Source: Saccharopolyspora_C sp040643635 (GTDB lineage: Bacteria > Actinomycetota > Actinomycetes > Mycobacteriales > Pseudonocardiaceae). From it: DNA of 64,000 nt. The first letter of the stretch is position 1, and every line of letters starts with the position of its first letter. The notes under the pieces were generated by a model. It had not been told where the DNA came from. It worked only from the letters and a program-made list of their open reading frames with translations, and made no database searches. The position numbers and the translations under genes are program-made. The DNA is taken from contig NZ_JBEYUS010000031.1 in NCBI RefSeq assembly GCF_040643635.1, forward strand, positions 1 to 64,000, given 5' to 3'. Below, in pieces: positions 9,001-16,148 of the stretch.

Positions 9001-11193
9001 AACTGCTACCAGCGGTTCGCCGACCTCGGGTTCGACTACGGGCCGGTGTTCCAAGGCCTCCAGGCCGCCTGGCGCGACGCGGACGCGGTGTTCGCCGAGG
9101 TGGCCCTGCCCGCCGAGGTGGACGTCGCGGGCTACGGCCTGCACCCGGCGCTGCTGGACGCGGCGCTGCACGCCGCGATCCTCGCGAGCTCCGGCGACGG
9201 CGAGCTGCCCTTCGAGTGGCGCGGCGTCACCGCGCACGCCACCGGCGCCCGCGCGCTGCGGGTGCGGCTGACCCGCGACGGGGACGCGTTGAGCATCGCG
9301 CTCACCGACCCGGCCGGGACGCCCGTCGCGACCGTCGACGCGCTGCGCACCCGGGCGGCCGCGCCGGTGCGGCACGGCATCGGGCGGGACTCGCTGTTCC
9401 GCCGCGACTGGGCCGAACCCGCCGCGACCGGCGCGCCCGCCGAGGTCCCGGCGCTGGCCGGACCGGACCCGTTCGGGCTGACCGAGCTGTTCCGCGAAGC
9501 CGGGCGGCTCGCCGAGATCCACGACCACCCGGGCGACGCGACCGGGACGGTGCTGTGCTCGCTGGACGGCGGCGACGAGCCGGCGGCCGCACACGCTCTC
9601 ACCCGGCAGGTCCTCGACCTGGTGCGAGAGCACCTCGCCGCCGACCGCGGCGGCACGCTGGTGTTCGTCACCCGTGAAGCCGAGGACCTCGCGGCCGCCG
9701 CCGCGGCCGGACTGGTGCGCACCGCCGCCACCGAACACCCCGGCCGGTTCGCGCTGCTCGACCTCGGCACCGGGCCGGTCACCGCGGACGCGGTGCTGCG
9801 CGCCCTCGCCGTCGACGAACCGCACGTGTCCCTAGTGGACGGTGCGCCGCGGGTGCCGCGGCTGGTGCGGGCCGAGCCCGTCGAACCCGCCGAGCTCGCC
9901 GAACCCGCCGACCAGGACCCGACCGGCACCGTGCTCATCACCGGCGGCACCGGCGGCCTCGGCCGCGCGCTGGCCCGGCACCTCGCCGGACGGGGAGCGC
10001 GGCACCTGCTGCTGGCAGGCAGGCGCGGACCCGACGCCGACGGCGCCGCGGAACTGGTCGCCGAACTCGCCGGGCTCGGTGCGCACGCCGAACTCGCCGC
10101 CTGCGACTTCGCCGACGGCGAGGCCGTGGCCGCGCTGCTCGCGGACATCCCCGCGGACCGGCCGCTGCGCGCGGTGCTGCACGCGGCCGGAGTGCTCGAC
10201 GACGGGACGCTCGACTCGCTCACCCCGGAACGGGTGGACGCGGTGCTGCGGCCGAAGGTCGACGCCGCCTGGAACCTGCACGACCTGGCCGGTGACGTCG
10301 CCGAATTCGTGCTGTTCTCCTCCATCGCCGGGATGTTCGGCGCCGCCGGGCAGGGCGGCTACGCCGCCGCCAACTCCTACCTCGACGCGCTGGCCCGGCA
10401 CCGCCGGGCGGCCGGGCTGCCCGCCGTGTCGATGGCGTGGGGCCCGTGGGACAGCGGCATGGCCGGAGCGCTCGACGAGCGGGACACCGCACGCCTCGAA
10501 CGCGCCGGAACCCCACCGCTGAGCGAAGAACTCGGCCTGGCGCTGTTCGACGCCGCGCTCGCCGCGGACGATCCGGTGCCCGCACCGGTGCGGCTCGACC
10601 TGGCCGCCCTGCGCACCCAGGACGAACCGGCGCCGCTGCTGCGCGGACTGCTGCGCACCCCCGCGAAGCGGGCCGCGAGCACCGGCGAGGACCTGGCCAC
10701 GACGCTCGCTGCGCAAACCGGGCCGCAGCGCCGCGACACCCTGCTGGAACTGGTGCGCACCCACGCCGCCCAGGTCCTCGGGCACGCCGACGCCACCGGT
10801 GTCGAACCGCACGACGAGTTCAAGGGACTCGGCTTCGACTCGCTCACCGCCGTCGAATACCGCAACCGGATGAGCGCGGCGACCGGGCTCCGGCTACCCG
10901 CCACCCTGCTGTTCGACCATCCGACCCCGGCCGAGCTCGTCGAGCACCTGCTCGGCGAACTCGCCCCGGAACGCGGTGGGGCGGCGGCGCTGCTGGCCGA
11001 ACTGGACCGGCTGCACCGGGCCTTCGACGGGCTCGAAGTGGACGAGGAGCTGCACGAGCAGGTCACCGGTCGCCTCGACGTGCTGCGCAGCAAGTGGGGA
11101 GCGCTGCGCGGCGGGGAACCCGCCGAAGAGTTCAGCTTCGACGAGGCCAGCGACGAGGACATGTTCCACATGCTCGACGACGAACTGTCCTGA
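1..11193 (+). CDS. Modular type I polyketide synthase, 5'-truncated: (KR)-ACP / KS-AT-DH-KR-ACP / KS-AT-DH-KR-ACP / docking tail
   Basis: The reading frame is open from base 1, so the gene starts upstream; 3730 residues are visible. Order by base: end of a KR (1-~480), ACP (LGFDSL, Ser codon 682), KS (~859-2130, active Cys codon 1369, then HGTGT and NLGH), AT (~2425-3300), DH (~3486-4280), KR (~4850-5600), ACP (Ser 5743), KS (~5917-7185, Cys 6430), AT (~7510-8400), DH (~8578-9370), KR (~9925-10690), ACP (Ser 10840), then an acidic docking tail ending SDEDMFHMLDDELS. Both ATs have GHSIGE and HAFH, which in this family indicates malonyl-CoA. Both DHs keep HxxxGxxxxP and the DAAVQ/DAALH motif. 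The KRs have TGGTGGLG, catalytic Ser and Tyr, and an LDD (VDD in the first) motif typical of B-type stereochemistry. There is no ER or thioesterase, so each full module should add a C2 unit with a (probably trans) double bond, and the chain passes to another PKS subunit. Confidence 0.97.
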   Translation, partial: AVVHAAGVVDDGVVDALDAERLAAVLRPKVDAAWHLHELTGDLDAFVLFSSLAGTFGSPAQGNYAAANAFLDALARHRRTAGLPATSLAWGPWAADGMTGALTDADRERMARSGMPPLAVEQGLALFDLAVGAGEPVVLPARLDLPALRARGDVPSVLRGLIRTRTRRAGAGTGVARALGDRLAALPEAERATALLDLVRGQVATVLGHSGPTAVEPRRAFQELGFDSLTAVELRNGINAATGLRLPATAVFDHPNAEALAGFVAEELFGATAAATPDEVLPPVVDDPVVIVGMACRYPGGVSSPEDLWRLVSDGVDATGDFPADRGWNLDELYHPDPDHPGTSYTRRGGFLHRAAEFDPGFFGMSPREALSTDSQQRLLLEVSWEAVERAGIDPISLRGSRTGVFAGVMYNDYGSLLAGTEFEGYQGSGSAGSVASGRVSYTFGFEGPAVTVDTACSSSLVGMHLAAQALRAGECSLALAGGVTVMSTPSTFVEFSRQRGLSPDGRCRSFSAEADGVGWSEGVGVLVLERLSDARRHGHRVLAVLRGSAVNQDGASNGLTAPNGPSQQRVIRQALASAGLSTSDVDAVEAHGTGTSLGDPIEAQALLATYGQDRDVPLWLGSIKSNLGHAQAAAGVAGVIKMVQAIRHGALPATLHADAPSTHVDWEDGAVELLTERRRWPEHDRPRRAGVSSFGISGTNAHVILEQAEPEPVPADRPRRAIGAVPWVLSARGEPALRAQAARLAEHLDVIPGADPADVGYSLATARTGFEHRAVVFADEPTGTLEALRAVAEGRPEAVHGQVADGGLAFLFAGQGSQRLGMGRELHARFPVFAAALDAACAELDPHLPRPLREAMWGEDAESLHRTEFAQPALFAVETALFRLVESWGVHPDHLAGHSIGEITAAHAAGVLSLADAAKLVAARGRLMQALPAGGVMSALRAAEAEVAELVDGREDIGIAAVNGPDSVVVSGTDAAVAEVEQRFPGATRLRVSHAFHSPLMHPVLAEFRAVAEELTYHPAAIPVVSAVTGRRDEVRDPEHWVRHVREAVRFADAVRELVTLGATTLLDIGPDGSLAALAQHSLDATAVAVPLVRKDRAETDAVRTALAGLHVRGVELDWAALLPGARQVELPTYAFQHRRFWPEPAAGGGNVRAAGLSSAGHPLLGAAVERADEDGFLFTSRLSTGSHPWLAEHVVRGAVLVPGTAFAELALRAGDEAGCDRVDELTLLAPLVLPERAAVRVQVWVGAEEDGRRGVEVYSRPDDDADRAWTRHATGVLTGGGARVELPTGAGAGTAIELAGFHEGLAEAGFDYGPVFRGLRAAWRDEDAVVAEVELPEETGVAGFGLHPALLDAAVQAAALLGGLPAGALPFAWRGMSLHATGARALRVRITRTGADEVSIAAVDPAGEPVVSVESLVLRAGAPQRTAEQDGLYRLRWTGTEPGTAEHPVVVLGSADFAAELRAADVDARHVADLADMTEFPDVPAESALVLVPITGGADVPRSVRELVTRVLDLLREPALREARLVFVTRGAVARDDAEDVRDLAAAAIWGLIRAAQAENPGAIGLLDLDDDPASLPSAAEWSAEPRVVRAGVPHVGRLATGTAGPGASWASCGRVLITGGTGGLGAAVARHLVAEHGVRELLLVSRTGRADELVAELSEVDVLVESCDVADRDALAALLDRHPVGAVVHAAGVLDDGVLDSLTPERFDAVLRPKVDAAWNLHELAGDVAEFVLFSSLAGTFGSAGQANYATANAFLDALAAHRRAAGLPGVSLAWGPWVESGGMTGTLAEADRRRLERSGIPPLTHERGLALFDAAVGGDEAVAVPVRFDFAALRGREELPSLLRGLVRAPARRAVAAATATQVQRFAGLGAEERHRQVLELVRGQVAAVLGHATTDEVDPHLAFQDLGFDSLTAVELRNRLAADTGLRLPATLVFDHPTAAALATRLLAELVGEEETAPAEVPVRAVDGDPIVIVGMACRYPGGVSSPEDLWRLVSEGTDAISSFPENRGWDLDALYDPDPDAAGTSSTRHGGFLHDAAEFDPGFFGMSPREALTTDPQQRLLLETSWEALERTGVDPISLRGSDTGVFAGVMYNDYSATLAGSEHEGYQGHGSAGSVASGRVAYTFGLEGPAVTVDTACSSSLVAMHWAAQALRSGECSLALAGGVTVMSTPAAFVEFSRQRGLSADGRCKAFSAAADGVGWAEGVGMLVLERKSDAERHGHEVLAVLRGSAVNQDGASNGLTAPNGPSQQRVIRQALAAADLSTSDIDAVEAHGTGTRLGDPIEAQALLATYGQDRDVPLWLGSIKSNLGHTQAAAGVAGVIKMVQAMRHGTLPRTLHAGSPSSEVDWTAGAVRLLAEPADWPDTGRPRRAAISSFGISGTNVHTILEQPAPRPLPEREVPAGPVPLVLSAKTPAALRAHAERLADHLADPAADCAVEPADLAFSLATGRSRFDRAAAVVAADGPAAVRSLRALAAGTPDGATVEGLAGRGGPAGRGGLAVLFTGQGAQRLGMGRELHARFPAFAAALDEACAALDPHLERPLRDVMWGEDVEALQRTEFAQPALFAVEVALFRLLESWGVRPDHLAGHSIGEITAAHVAGVLDLPDAATLVAARGGLMQALPAGGAMTAVQATEDEVLPLLADRELGVAAVNGPDSVVLSGAADAVEDVAAHFRELGRRTTALRVSHAFHSPLMNPVLDEFRAVAAGLTYRDPEIPITSTSGEPGDFDAEHWVRHLRAPVRFADAVRDLADRGATAFLELGPDGALTALARDTAPEYAVLIPALRAGHPEEPAVLTALARLRMHGTEPDWRAVLPGARRVDLPTYPFQHQEFWPDTPPAAAGNVTAAGLRDAGHPLLGAAVELADAGTALFTGTLSRRTHPWLAEHVVGGTALVPGTALLELALRAGEETGCDRVEELTLTAPLVLPARGGVQVQVAAAAPDADGHRALTVHAREDDGQDWRLHATGSLAPAAGEPAELGTWPPPGAEPVDVDNCYQRFADLGFDYGPVFQGLQAAWRDADAVFAEVALPAEVDVAGYGLHPALLDAALHAAILASSGDGELPFEWRGVTAHATGARALRVRLTRDGDALSIALTDPAGTPVATVDALRTRAAAPVRHGIGRDSLFRRDWAEPAATGAPAEVPALAGPDPFGLTELFREAGRLAEIHDHPGDATGTVLCSLDGGDEPAAAHALTRQVLDLVREHLAADRGGTLVFVTREAEDLAAAAAAGLVRTAATEHPGRFALLDLGTGPVTADAVLRALAVDEPHVSLVDGAPRVPRLVRAEPVEPAELAEPADQDPTGTVLITGGTGGLGRALARHLAGRGARHLLLAGRRGPDADGAAELVAELAGLGAHAELAACDFADGEAVAALLADIPADRPLRAVLHAAGVLDDGTLDSLTPERVDAVLRPKVDAAWNLHDLAGDVAEFVLFSSIAGMFGAAGQGGYAAANSYLDALARHRRAAGLPAVSMAWGPWDSGMAGALDERDTARLERAGTPPLSEELGLALFDAALAADDPVPAPVRLDLAALRTQDEPAPLLRGLLRTPAKRAASTGEDLATTLAAQTGPQRRDTLLELVRTHAAQVLGHADATGVEPHDEFKGLGFDSLTAVEYRNRMSAATGLRLPATLLFDHPTPAELVEHLLGELAPERGGAAALLAELDRLHRAFDGLEVDEELHEQVTGRLDVLRSKWGALRGGEPAEEFSFDEASDEDMFHMLDDELS

Positions 11194-11222
11194 AAACGGT
11201 CTCCGCGCTCGTTCTGCTCGGT

Positions 11223-11384
11223 GGGGTGGGTGGCGGAACCTCAGCTGTTCCCTCGCTGCGGGATCGATTTCACCGGTGGCTCCGCCACAGGAGAAATCGC
11301 TGTCCTCGCGAGGAAACAGCTGAGAACCCGCGGGTGGTCCTGCTGCGTGCGTGGTCGCTGCTCAGCGGCTTCGCCGCTGACAGG
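11223..11384 (+). repeat. Two-hairpin dispersed repeat, copy A
   Basis: The copy starts 30 bp after the PKS stop codon. A conserved GTGGCGGAACC precedes a long hairpin (about 11240-11323) whose outer arms are CAGCTGTTCCCTCGC and GCGAGGAAACAGCTG, and whose tip contains GTGGC-TCC-GCCAC. A conserved GAACCCGC follows, then a linker, then the perfect short hairpin CAGCGGCTTCGCCGCTG ending in ACAGG. The same layout recurs at 15132, 19221 (inverted) and 25770. No T-tract follows, so it is not a classical intrinsic terminator. Confidence 0.85.
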
Positions 11385-11694
11385 ATGGTGGGGAGATCCG
11401 GTTCGTAGGTGTCGTTCGCGGTTGCTTTGTTGCGGGAGATCTTGCGGGCGGCGATGTTCGTACTGCGGGGTCGTCGTTCTGGGACGCTGGGAGTCGCCGG
11501 GTGTGCCGGCGGCCGGGGTCGCCGGTGGGATGGAATCGGGAGTTCGCCCGGTCTGAGCCTGCGGACTGGGGGTGGCGCATCCGCAAAGAGCGCAACCAGG
11601 GCTCAAGCGGGGACGTTTTCGCCCGCCGTCAGGGGATCGGCGGTGCCTTACGGTGATACGGCGCGGTGGCATCCGTTGCCGTGCGGGGAACCGT

Positions 11695-11785
11695 GCGGCG
11701 GCCGAGCTGGATCGGCGGTGGTCGAGCCGGACCGGCGGTCGAGCCGGACCGGGCGGCGATCAGGCCGGACGGGCGGCGGGCCGGA
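11695..11785. repeat. Short degenerate direct repeats, unit about CGAGCCGGACCGGCGGT
   Basis: A 17-bp unit occurs twice almost exactly and is followed by increasingly degenerate copies (GGCCGGACGGGCGGCGG, GGCCGGATCAGAGCGGG). The array abuts the stop codon of the convergent permease gene. No function is evident; slippage-generated repeats are common in such GC-rich spacers. Confidence 0.5.
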
Positions 11786-12604
11786 TCAGAGCGGGCGGCG
11801 GAAGCCGCGGATCGCGAGGGCGGCGCTGGCCAAGGTGACCAGGACGCTGATCAGCAGCGACGGCACCACCAGCTGCCCGCCGTCGGCCAGGTCGAGCGCC
11901 ACCGCGCGGGAGGCGTCCACCGCGTAGGTGAGCGGGTTCAACCGCGCCACGACCTCCAGCCAGTCCGGCAGCTGCTCGATCGGCACGAACGCGCTGGAGA
12001 TGAACATCAGCGGCACCATCACCAGCACGCTGATGTTCTGCATCGGCTCGGTGCGCCGCATGCAGGCGCCCATCGCGAGGAAAGCCCAGCTCAACGCACT
12101 GCCCACGGCCAGCGTCAGCAGCGCGGACAGCACCATGCCGACGAACCCGCCGCGCGGCGCGTAGCCGAGCAGCCCGACGGCCAGCGCCAGGATCATCACC
12201 AGCTGCACCGCGGTGCGCACGAAGTCGGAGGTGCTGCGCGCCAGCAGCAGCGAACTCGGCATGATCGGCAGCGATCGCAGCCGCGACACGATCCCGTTGC
12301 GCAGGTCCTCCACCAGCCCGACGCCGGTCTGCGAGGACGTCTGCACCACGTGGTTCACCAGCACCGCGGGCATCAGGAAGTCGAGGTATTCGGTGCCCGG
12401 CGGCAACCCGCCCGCCAGCGGCAGGTTCCCGAAGATCTGGGTGAACACGAACAGCGTCATCACCGGCTGGATCAGCCCGACCAGCACCAGTCCGGGATCG
12501 GTGAGGAAGGCGCGCAGCGAACGGCCGGTCAGCACCACCACCTGGGTGACCGCGGAACTGCCGTTCCAGCGGGGCGGTGCGCAGCCGGTGATCGTGGTGG
12601 TCAT
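11786..12604 (-). CDS. ABC-2 type drug exporter permease (DrrB-like)
   Basis: This 272-aa integral membrane protein has about six hydrophobic segments and the ABC-2 membrane family pattern: an N-terminal amphipathic stretch (LTGRSLRAFLTDPGLVLVGL), the central RLRSLPI loop, and a late segment with PLMFISSAFVPIEQLP followed by NPLTYAVDASRA. These are typical of DrrB/daunorubicin-resistance permeases, which pair with one ATPase to export the cluster's own product. Its ATG overlaps the TGA of the upstream ATPase by 4 bp (ATGA), so the two are translationally coupled. It is convergent with the PKS gene. The likely cargo is the glycosylated polyketide, inferred from position only. Confidence 0.9.
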   Translation of the reverse strand: MTTTITGCAPPRWNGSSAVTQVVVLTGRSLRAFLTDPGLVLVGLIQPVMTLFVFTQIFGNLPLAGGLPPGTEYLDFLMPAVLVNHVVQTSSQTGVGLVEDLRNGIVSRLRSLPIMPSSLLLARSTSDFVRTAVQLVMILALAVGLLGYAPRGGFVGMVLSALLTLAVGSALSWAFLAMGACMRRTEPMQNISVLVMVPLMFISSAFVPIEQLPDWLEVVARLNPLTYAVDASRAVALDLADGGQLVVPSLLISVLVTLASAALAIRGFRRPL

Positions 12605-13623
12605 GCTCGCTCCACTGCGGTCGAGGGGGGCGCGTCGCGCGCGTGGCGGGCGAGCGCCAGGTACACGTCGTCCAGCGTCGGCTCGCCGAAGGCCAGCTCG
12701 GCCGCGTCGATCCCGGCTTCGTCGAGCACCCGGATCACCGCGGCCGTCTCCCGGGATTCCTCGATCGGCGTCACGATCGCGGCGCCGTCCTGCGCGGCCG
12801 ACGGGGCGAAACCGGCGCGGCGCAGCGCCGCGCAGCCGATCTCCGCGTCGGAGCCGGTGCCGAGCACGACGGTGACGGTGCGCTTGCCGACCTGCGCCTT
12901 GAGCTCCGCGGCCGAGCCGGCGGCGACGACCGTTCCGGCGGACAGCACGGTGATCGTGTCGGCGAGCCGGTCCGCCTCGTCGAGGTACTGGGTGGTCAGC
13001 AGCACCGTGGTGCCCTCCGCGACGAGGCGTTCCACGATGTCCCACATCGCCATCCGGCTCGACGGGTCCAGCCCGGTCGTCGGCTCGTCCAGGAAGATCA
13101 CTTCGGGGTTGCCGACGAGGCAGGCCGCCAGGTCCAGTCGCCGCCGCATCCCGCCGGAGTAGGTGCCCGCCCGGCGGCTCGCGGCGGCGGTGAGGTCGAA
13201 CGCCTCCAGCAGCTCCGCGGCGCGCTTGCGGGCGCGGCTCCCGTCGGCGCCGAGCAGCCGGGCCAGCATGACGAGGTTGTCGCGGCCGCTCATCTGCTCG
13301 TCGACCGAGGCGAACTGGCCGGTGAGCCCGATGCGCTTGCGCACCTCCCGCGGCTGTTCGGCGACGTCGAACCCGGCGACCCTGGCCACCCCGGACGTCG
13401 CGGGCAGCATCGCGGTCAGCACGTTCACCAGCGTCGTCTTGCCCGCGCCGTTGTGCCCGAGCAGGCCGAGGACCGAGCCGCGCGGCACGCTCAACGTCAC
13501 CGAATCCAGCGCGGGCACCGCGCCGAAGGACTTGCCGACGTCGATCGCCTCGATCATCGGAGTCCCGGCGCCGACGGCACCGCGGGCGGGCCGCTCACCG
13601 GGGGCCGTTGGCAGCACGGTCAT
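12601..13623 (-). CDS. ABC exporter ATP-binding subunit (DrrA-like)
   Basis: This 340-aa ATPase has Walker A GHNGAGKTT, signature SGGMRRRLD, Walker B VIFLDEPTTGLD and the DrrA-type C-terminal region ending in GEPTLDDVYLALARHARD. The ATG at 13623 has GGGGGAG a few bases upstream; a later Met (MIEAIDVGKSFG) is the alternative start. It should energise the permease encoded immediately downstream, giving export and self-resistance for the polyketide. It is divergent from the glycosyltransferase gene across a 252-bp spacer, so both transcription units probably start there. Confidence 0.93.
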   Translation of the reverse strand: MTVLPTAPGERPARGAVGAGTPMIEAIDVGKSFGAVPALDSVTLSVPRGSVLGLLGHNGAGKTTLVNVLTAMLPATSGVARVAGFDVAEQPREVRKRIGLTGQFASVDEQMSGRDNLVMLARLLGADGSRARKRAAELLEAFDLTAAASRRAGTYSGGMRRRLDLAACLVGNPEVIFLDEPTTGLDPSSRMAMWDIVERLVAEGTTVLLTTQYLDEADRLADTITVLSAGTVVAAGSAAELKAQVGKRTVTVVLGTGSDAEIGCAALRRAGFAPSAAQDGAAIVTPIEESRETAAVIRVLDEAGIDAAELAFGEPTLDDVYLALARHARDAPPSTAVERA

Positions 13624-13875
13624 GCGTGGCTCCCCCGCAACTGGTTCGTCGTGTGCCCCGGGGACGGTGCTCGCGTCTCCCCAGGATCCGCGAGCCGAGC
13701 ATGCGGTACCGGTCGGTGGCGGGCCAACGGCTAGCACCGAAACACTCGTGCGACGACTAGAACAGCACGCGCCTCCGACGTCGGGAGCGCCGAATTCCGC
13801 TCCACATCTAGGGATTCGCCCACCGCCGCGCGGCGTAGCTTGGCGGCGCACGTCGAGCGGAACGAGGAGACGCGC

Positions 13876-15117
13876 ATGCGAGTGCTGTTCGCGGTGTCCG
13901 CCTGGCCGGGCCACTACTTCCCGCTGGTCCCGCTGGGCTGGGCGCTGCGCGCCGCGGGCCACGACGTGCGGGTGCTGTGCGCGGAGTCCGATGTGGACCC
14001 GGTGACGCGGGCGGGACTGACGCCGGTGCCGGTGCTGCGCGGGCTGGACCTGCTGCTCGGCGCGCGGATGATCAACCTGATCGGCGCGTACCAGGGGAAC
14101 TGGCCGTACCCGGTGCCGCCGCTGCACCCGGAGACGGGCGAGCCGCTGGACCTGGCGAGCTTCGATTTCGCCGCGTGGCAACAGGAACTGCGTCCGGTGC
14201 TGCTGGAGCACGCCACCCGCAGCACCGACGCGGCCGTCTCCTACGCCCGCGACTGGCGGCCCGACCTGGTGGTGCACGACCTGATGAGCCTGGAAGGCCC
14301 GCTGGTCGCGAAGGTCACCGGGGTGCCCGACGTCCTGCAGCTGTGGGGCCCGGTCGGCACCGGCGACGACTACAGCCCCGTCGGTGGTGGTGCACCGCAA
14401 CCCGCGGTGCCGGTGGACACCAGCGGTGCCTTCGCCCGCTACGGGGTGGGCGAGATGGGTTTCCACCACGTCGACCACGTGCTGGACCCGTGCCCCGAGC
14501 AGCTCCGGCCGGGCGGCGGCGAACCGCGCATCCCCGCCCGCTACATCCCGTACAACGGGCCGGGCGCGGCACCGCTGGACCTGCCGCCGCGCACCGGGCG
14601 ACCCCGGGTGTGCGTGGTGTGGGGCCGCTCGGCGACCCGCACGTTCGGCGCGACGGTGAACAAGATGCCGCAGGTCGTGGCGGCCGCGACCGGGCTGGGC
14701 TGCGAAGTGCTGCTGCTCGCCTCACCCGCCGACGCGCGCGAGTGCGGGCCGCTGCCGGACTCCGCGCACGTGCGCACCGACCTGCCGCTGAGCCTGGTGC
14801 TGCCGGAGTGCGACGCGGTGGTGCACTACGGCGGCGGGGGAGTGACGATGACCTCGGTGCTGGCCGGTGTGCCGCAGCTGGCGCTGCCGTGCGGGTTCGA
14901 CCAGACGCTGATGGCGCGGCGGCTCACCGGTTCCGGAGCCGGGCTGGACATCCCGAACTGGGAGGCCGACGCCGATGGGATCACCGGTGCGCTGCACCGG
15001 CTGCTCACCGAACCGGCGTTCACCGAGTCCGCTGCCGAGGTGGCCGCTTCCGCTGCCGAACTGCCTACCCCGGCTGATGCGGTTCCTGCGTTGCTGGGGC
15101 TCGTTGCGCGGGGATGA
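13876..15117 (+). CDS. TDP-deoxysugar glycosyltransferase (GT1, EryCIII/DesVII-like)
   Basis: This 413-aa protein has the GT1 fold: an N-terminal acceptor domain beginning MRVLFAVSAWPGHYFPLVPL and a C-terminal sugar-nucleotide domain with HYGGGGVTMTSVLAGVPQLALP read as HYGGGGVTMTSV followed by AGVPQLALP and GFDQTLMARR. This matches macrolide and polyketide deoxysugar transferases. The start at 13876 is chosen because ACGAGGAGA lies 5 bp upstream; a longer in-frame ATG at 13840 adds residues unlike the family. It should attach the 2,6-dideoxyhexose made by the three convergent sugar genes. Many relatives need a P450-like activator (EryCII/DesVIII type), and none is seen in this window. Confidence 0.93.
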   Translation: MRVLFAVSAWPGHYFPLVPLGWALRAAGHDVRVLCAESDVDPVTRAGLTPVPVLRGLDLLLGARMINLIGAYQGNWPYPVPPLHPETGEPLDLASFDFAAWQQELRPVLLEHATRSTDAAVSYARDWRPDLVVHDLMSLEGPLVAKVTGVPDVLQLWGPVGTGDDYSPVGGGAPQPAVPVDTSGAFARYGVGEMGFHHVDHVLDPCPEQLRPGGGEPRIPARYIPYNGPGAAPLDLPPRTGRPRVCVVWGRSATRTFGATVNKMPQVVAAATGLGCEVLLLASPADARECGPLPDSAHVRTDLPLSLVLPECDAVVHYGGGGVTMTSVLAGVPQLALPCGFDQTLMARRLTGSGAGLDIPNWEADADGITGALHRLLTEPAFTESAAEVAASAAELPTPADAVPALLGLVARG

Positions 15118-15371
15118 GCTTGCGTTGTTCCGGGGTGGGTGGCGGAACCGCAGCGGGATTCTCGCTGCGGGATCCTTTCTTCGTCACGAGGGAAAAAGCC
15201 CTCCTCGCGAGAATCCCGCTGGGAACCCGCTGCGGTGCCGGTTGCTCTGGTGGTCGTCAGCTCAGCGGCTTCGCCGCTGACAGGCGAAAGACACGGCCTG
15301 TCGGGTTGGTCCACGTTGGTGGGTCACCAGGTGAACGGCCTGCTGGTCCGTCCGGATCGGGCCGGGGCCGC
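15118..15371. other. Spacer between convergent glycosyltransferase and sugar reductase genes
   Basis: The 254-bp spacer is almost filled by structured repeat copy B. After it, 15311-15345 carries fragments of the second repeat family: GGTGGGTCACC abutting GGTGAACGGCC, which together form the small palindrome TCACCAGGTGA. No gene is seen. Confidence 0.6.
15132..15284 (+). repeat. Two-hairpin dispersed repeat, copy B
   Basis: The copy begins 14 bp after the glycosyltransferase stop. It has the same frame as copy A (GTGGCGGAACC, long hairpin at about 15150-15221, GGAACCCGC, linker, CAGCGGCTTCGCCGCTG). The outer arms differ from the other copies and yet remain paired: CAGCGGGATTCTCGC with GCGAGAATCCCGCTG. 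The apical GTGGCTCCGCCAC stem is missing, so the hairpin is shorter. Confidence 0.85.
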
Positions 15372-16148
15372 TCATCCGGAAATCTTGTCCACAGTGGACG
15401 CCGTGAGGTAGGAGTCCAGGTAGCGGTCCAGGAGGTCGTCGAGGTAGCCGGGACCGAAGTCGTGCTCGGCGAAGGCGGGGACCAGGCGGTGCAGCTTCGC
15501 CAGGTCCACCCGGGTCAGCTGCGGGGGGCGGGACAGCGTCCGCACCTCGGGGTCCGCGCCCAGCCGCCGCCGCAGCGCGGCCACCACCGCGGGCACCGCG
15601 ATCGGCACCCCGGAGGCCACGTTCACCACCTCGTCGCGCACGCCGGCCGCGCACAGCGCATCGAGCACCGGCGGCACGTGCCGCACGTCCAGCAGGTCGC
15701 GGTGCGCCTCGGGATGCACCGTCACCACCCCGTCCAGCACGCCGCGCACCAGCGACGGCAGCAGCTGCCGCGGCTGCTGGCCGTCCCCGACCAGGTGCGT
15801 CAGCCGCAGCACCAGGTATCGGGCGCCGGAGAGCTCGCAGACCCGCTCCAGCGCCAGCTTGTGCCTGCCGTAGGCGTTCAGCGGGAACACCGGCCCGTCC
15901 TCGCGCCCCGGCGTCCCGTCCGAGCCGTAGATCGCCGCCGAGGACGTGGACAGGAACACCGCGGTCCGCCCGTCCGCCCGGCAGCGCCGCAGCACCTCGC
16001 CGACCAGCGCCGCCTCCCGGTCGAATTCGGCGGTGTCCGCGGCCGCGGTGGTGGACACCCCGGCGGCGATCACCACCACCTCCGGGTGCGCCGCGCCGAG
16101 CCGCGCGGTGAAGTGCCGGGCGAGGAAACCGGAACCGACGACCTCCAT
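15372..16148 (-). CDS. NDP-deoxyhexose 4-ketoreductase (NAD-dependent epimerase/dehydratase family)
   Basis: This 258-aa short-chain reductase starts MEVVGSGFLARHFTARL (Rossmann glycine motif) and has STSSAAIYG followed by NAYGRHKLALE, the Ser and Tyr-x3-Lys of the extended SDR family. It resembles the C-4 ketoreductases of macrolide and anthracycline sugar pathways (EryBIV/DnmV type), which set the C-4 hydroxyl as the last step. Its ATG overlaps the stop of the 3-ketoreductase by one base (TGATG). The 2,3-dehydratase, 3-ketoreductase and this gene form one coupled operon. The stereochemical outcome at C-4 cannot be read from sequence. Confidence 0.85.
   Translation of the reverse strand: MEVVGSGFLARHFTARLGAAHPEVVVIAAGVSTTAAADTAEFDREAALVGEVLRRCRADGRTAVFLSTSSAAIYGSDGTPGREDGPVFPLNAYGRHKLALERVCELSGARYLVLRLTHLVGDGQQPRQLLPSLVRGVLDGVVTVHPEAHRDLLDVRHVPPVLDALCAAGVRDEVVNVASGVPIAVPAVVAALRRRLGADPEVRTLSRPPQLTRVDLAKLHRLVPAFAEHDFGPGYLDDLLDRYLDSYLTASTVDKISG

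Larger units (their letters stand above)
11194..11785. other. Gene-free gap between convergent PKS and drrB-like genes
   Basis: These 592 bases hold the structured repeat copy A (11223-11384) and, at the distal end, short GC-rich direct repeats (about 11695-11785). Reading frames here show no recognisable protein and no good ribosome binding site. I see no further feature in 11385-11690. Confidence 0.6.
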
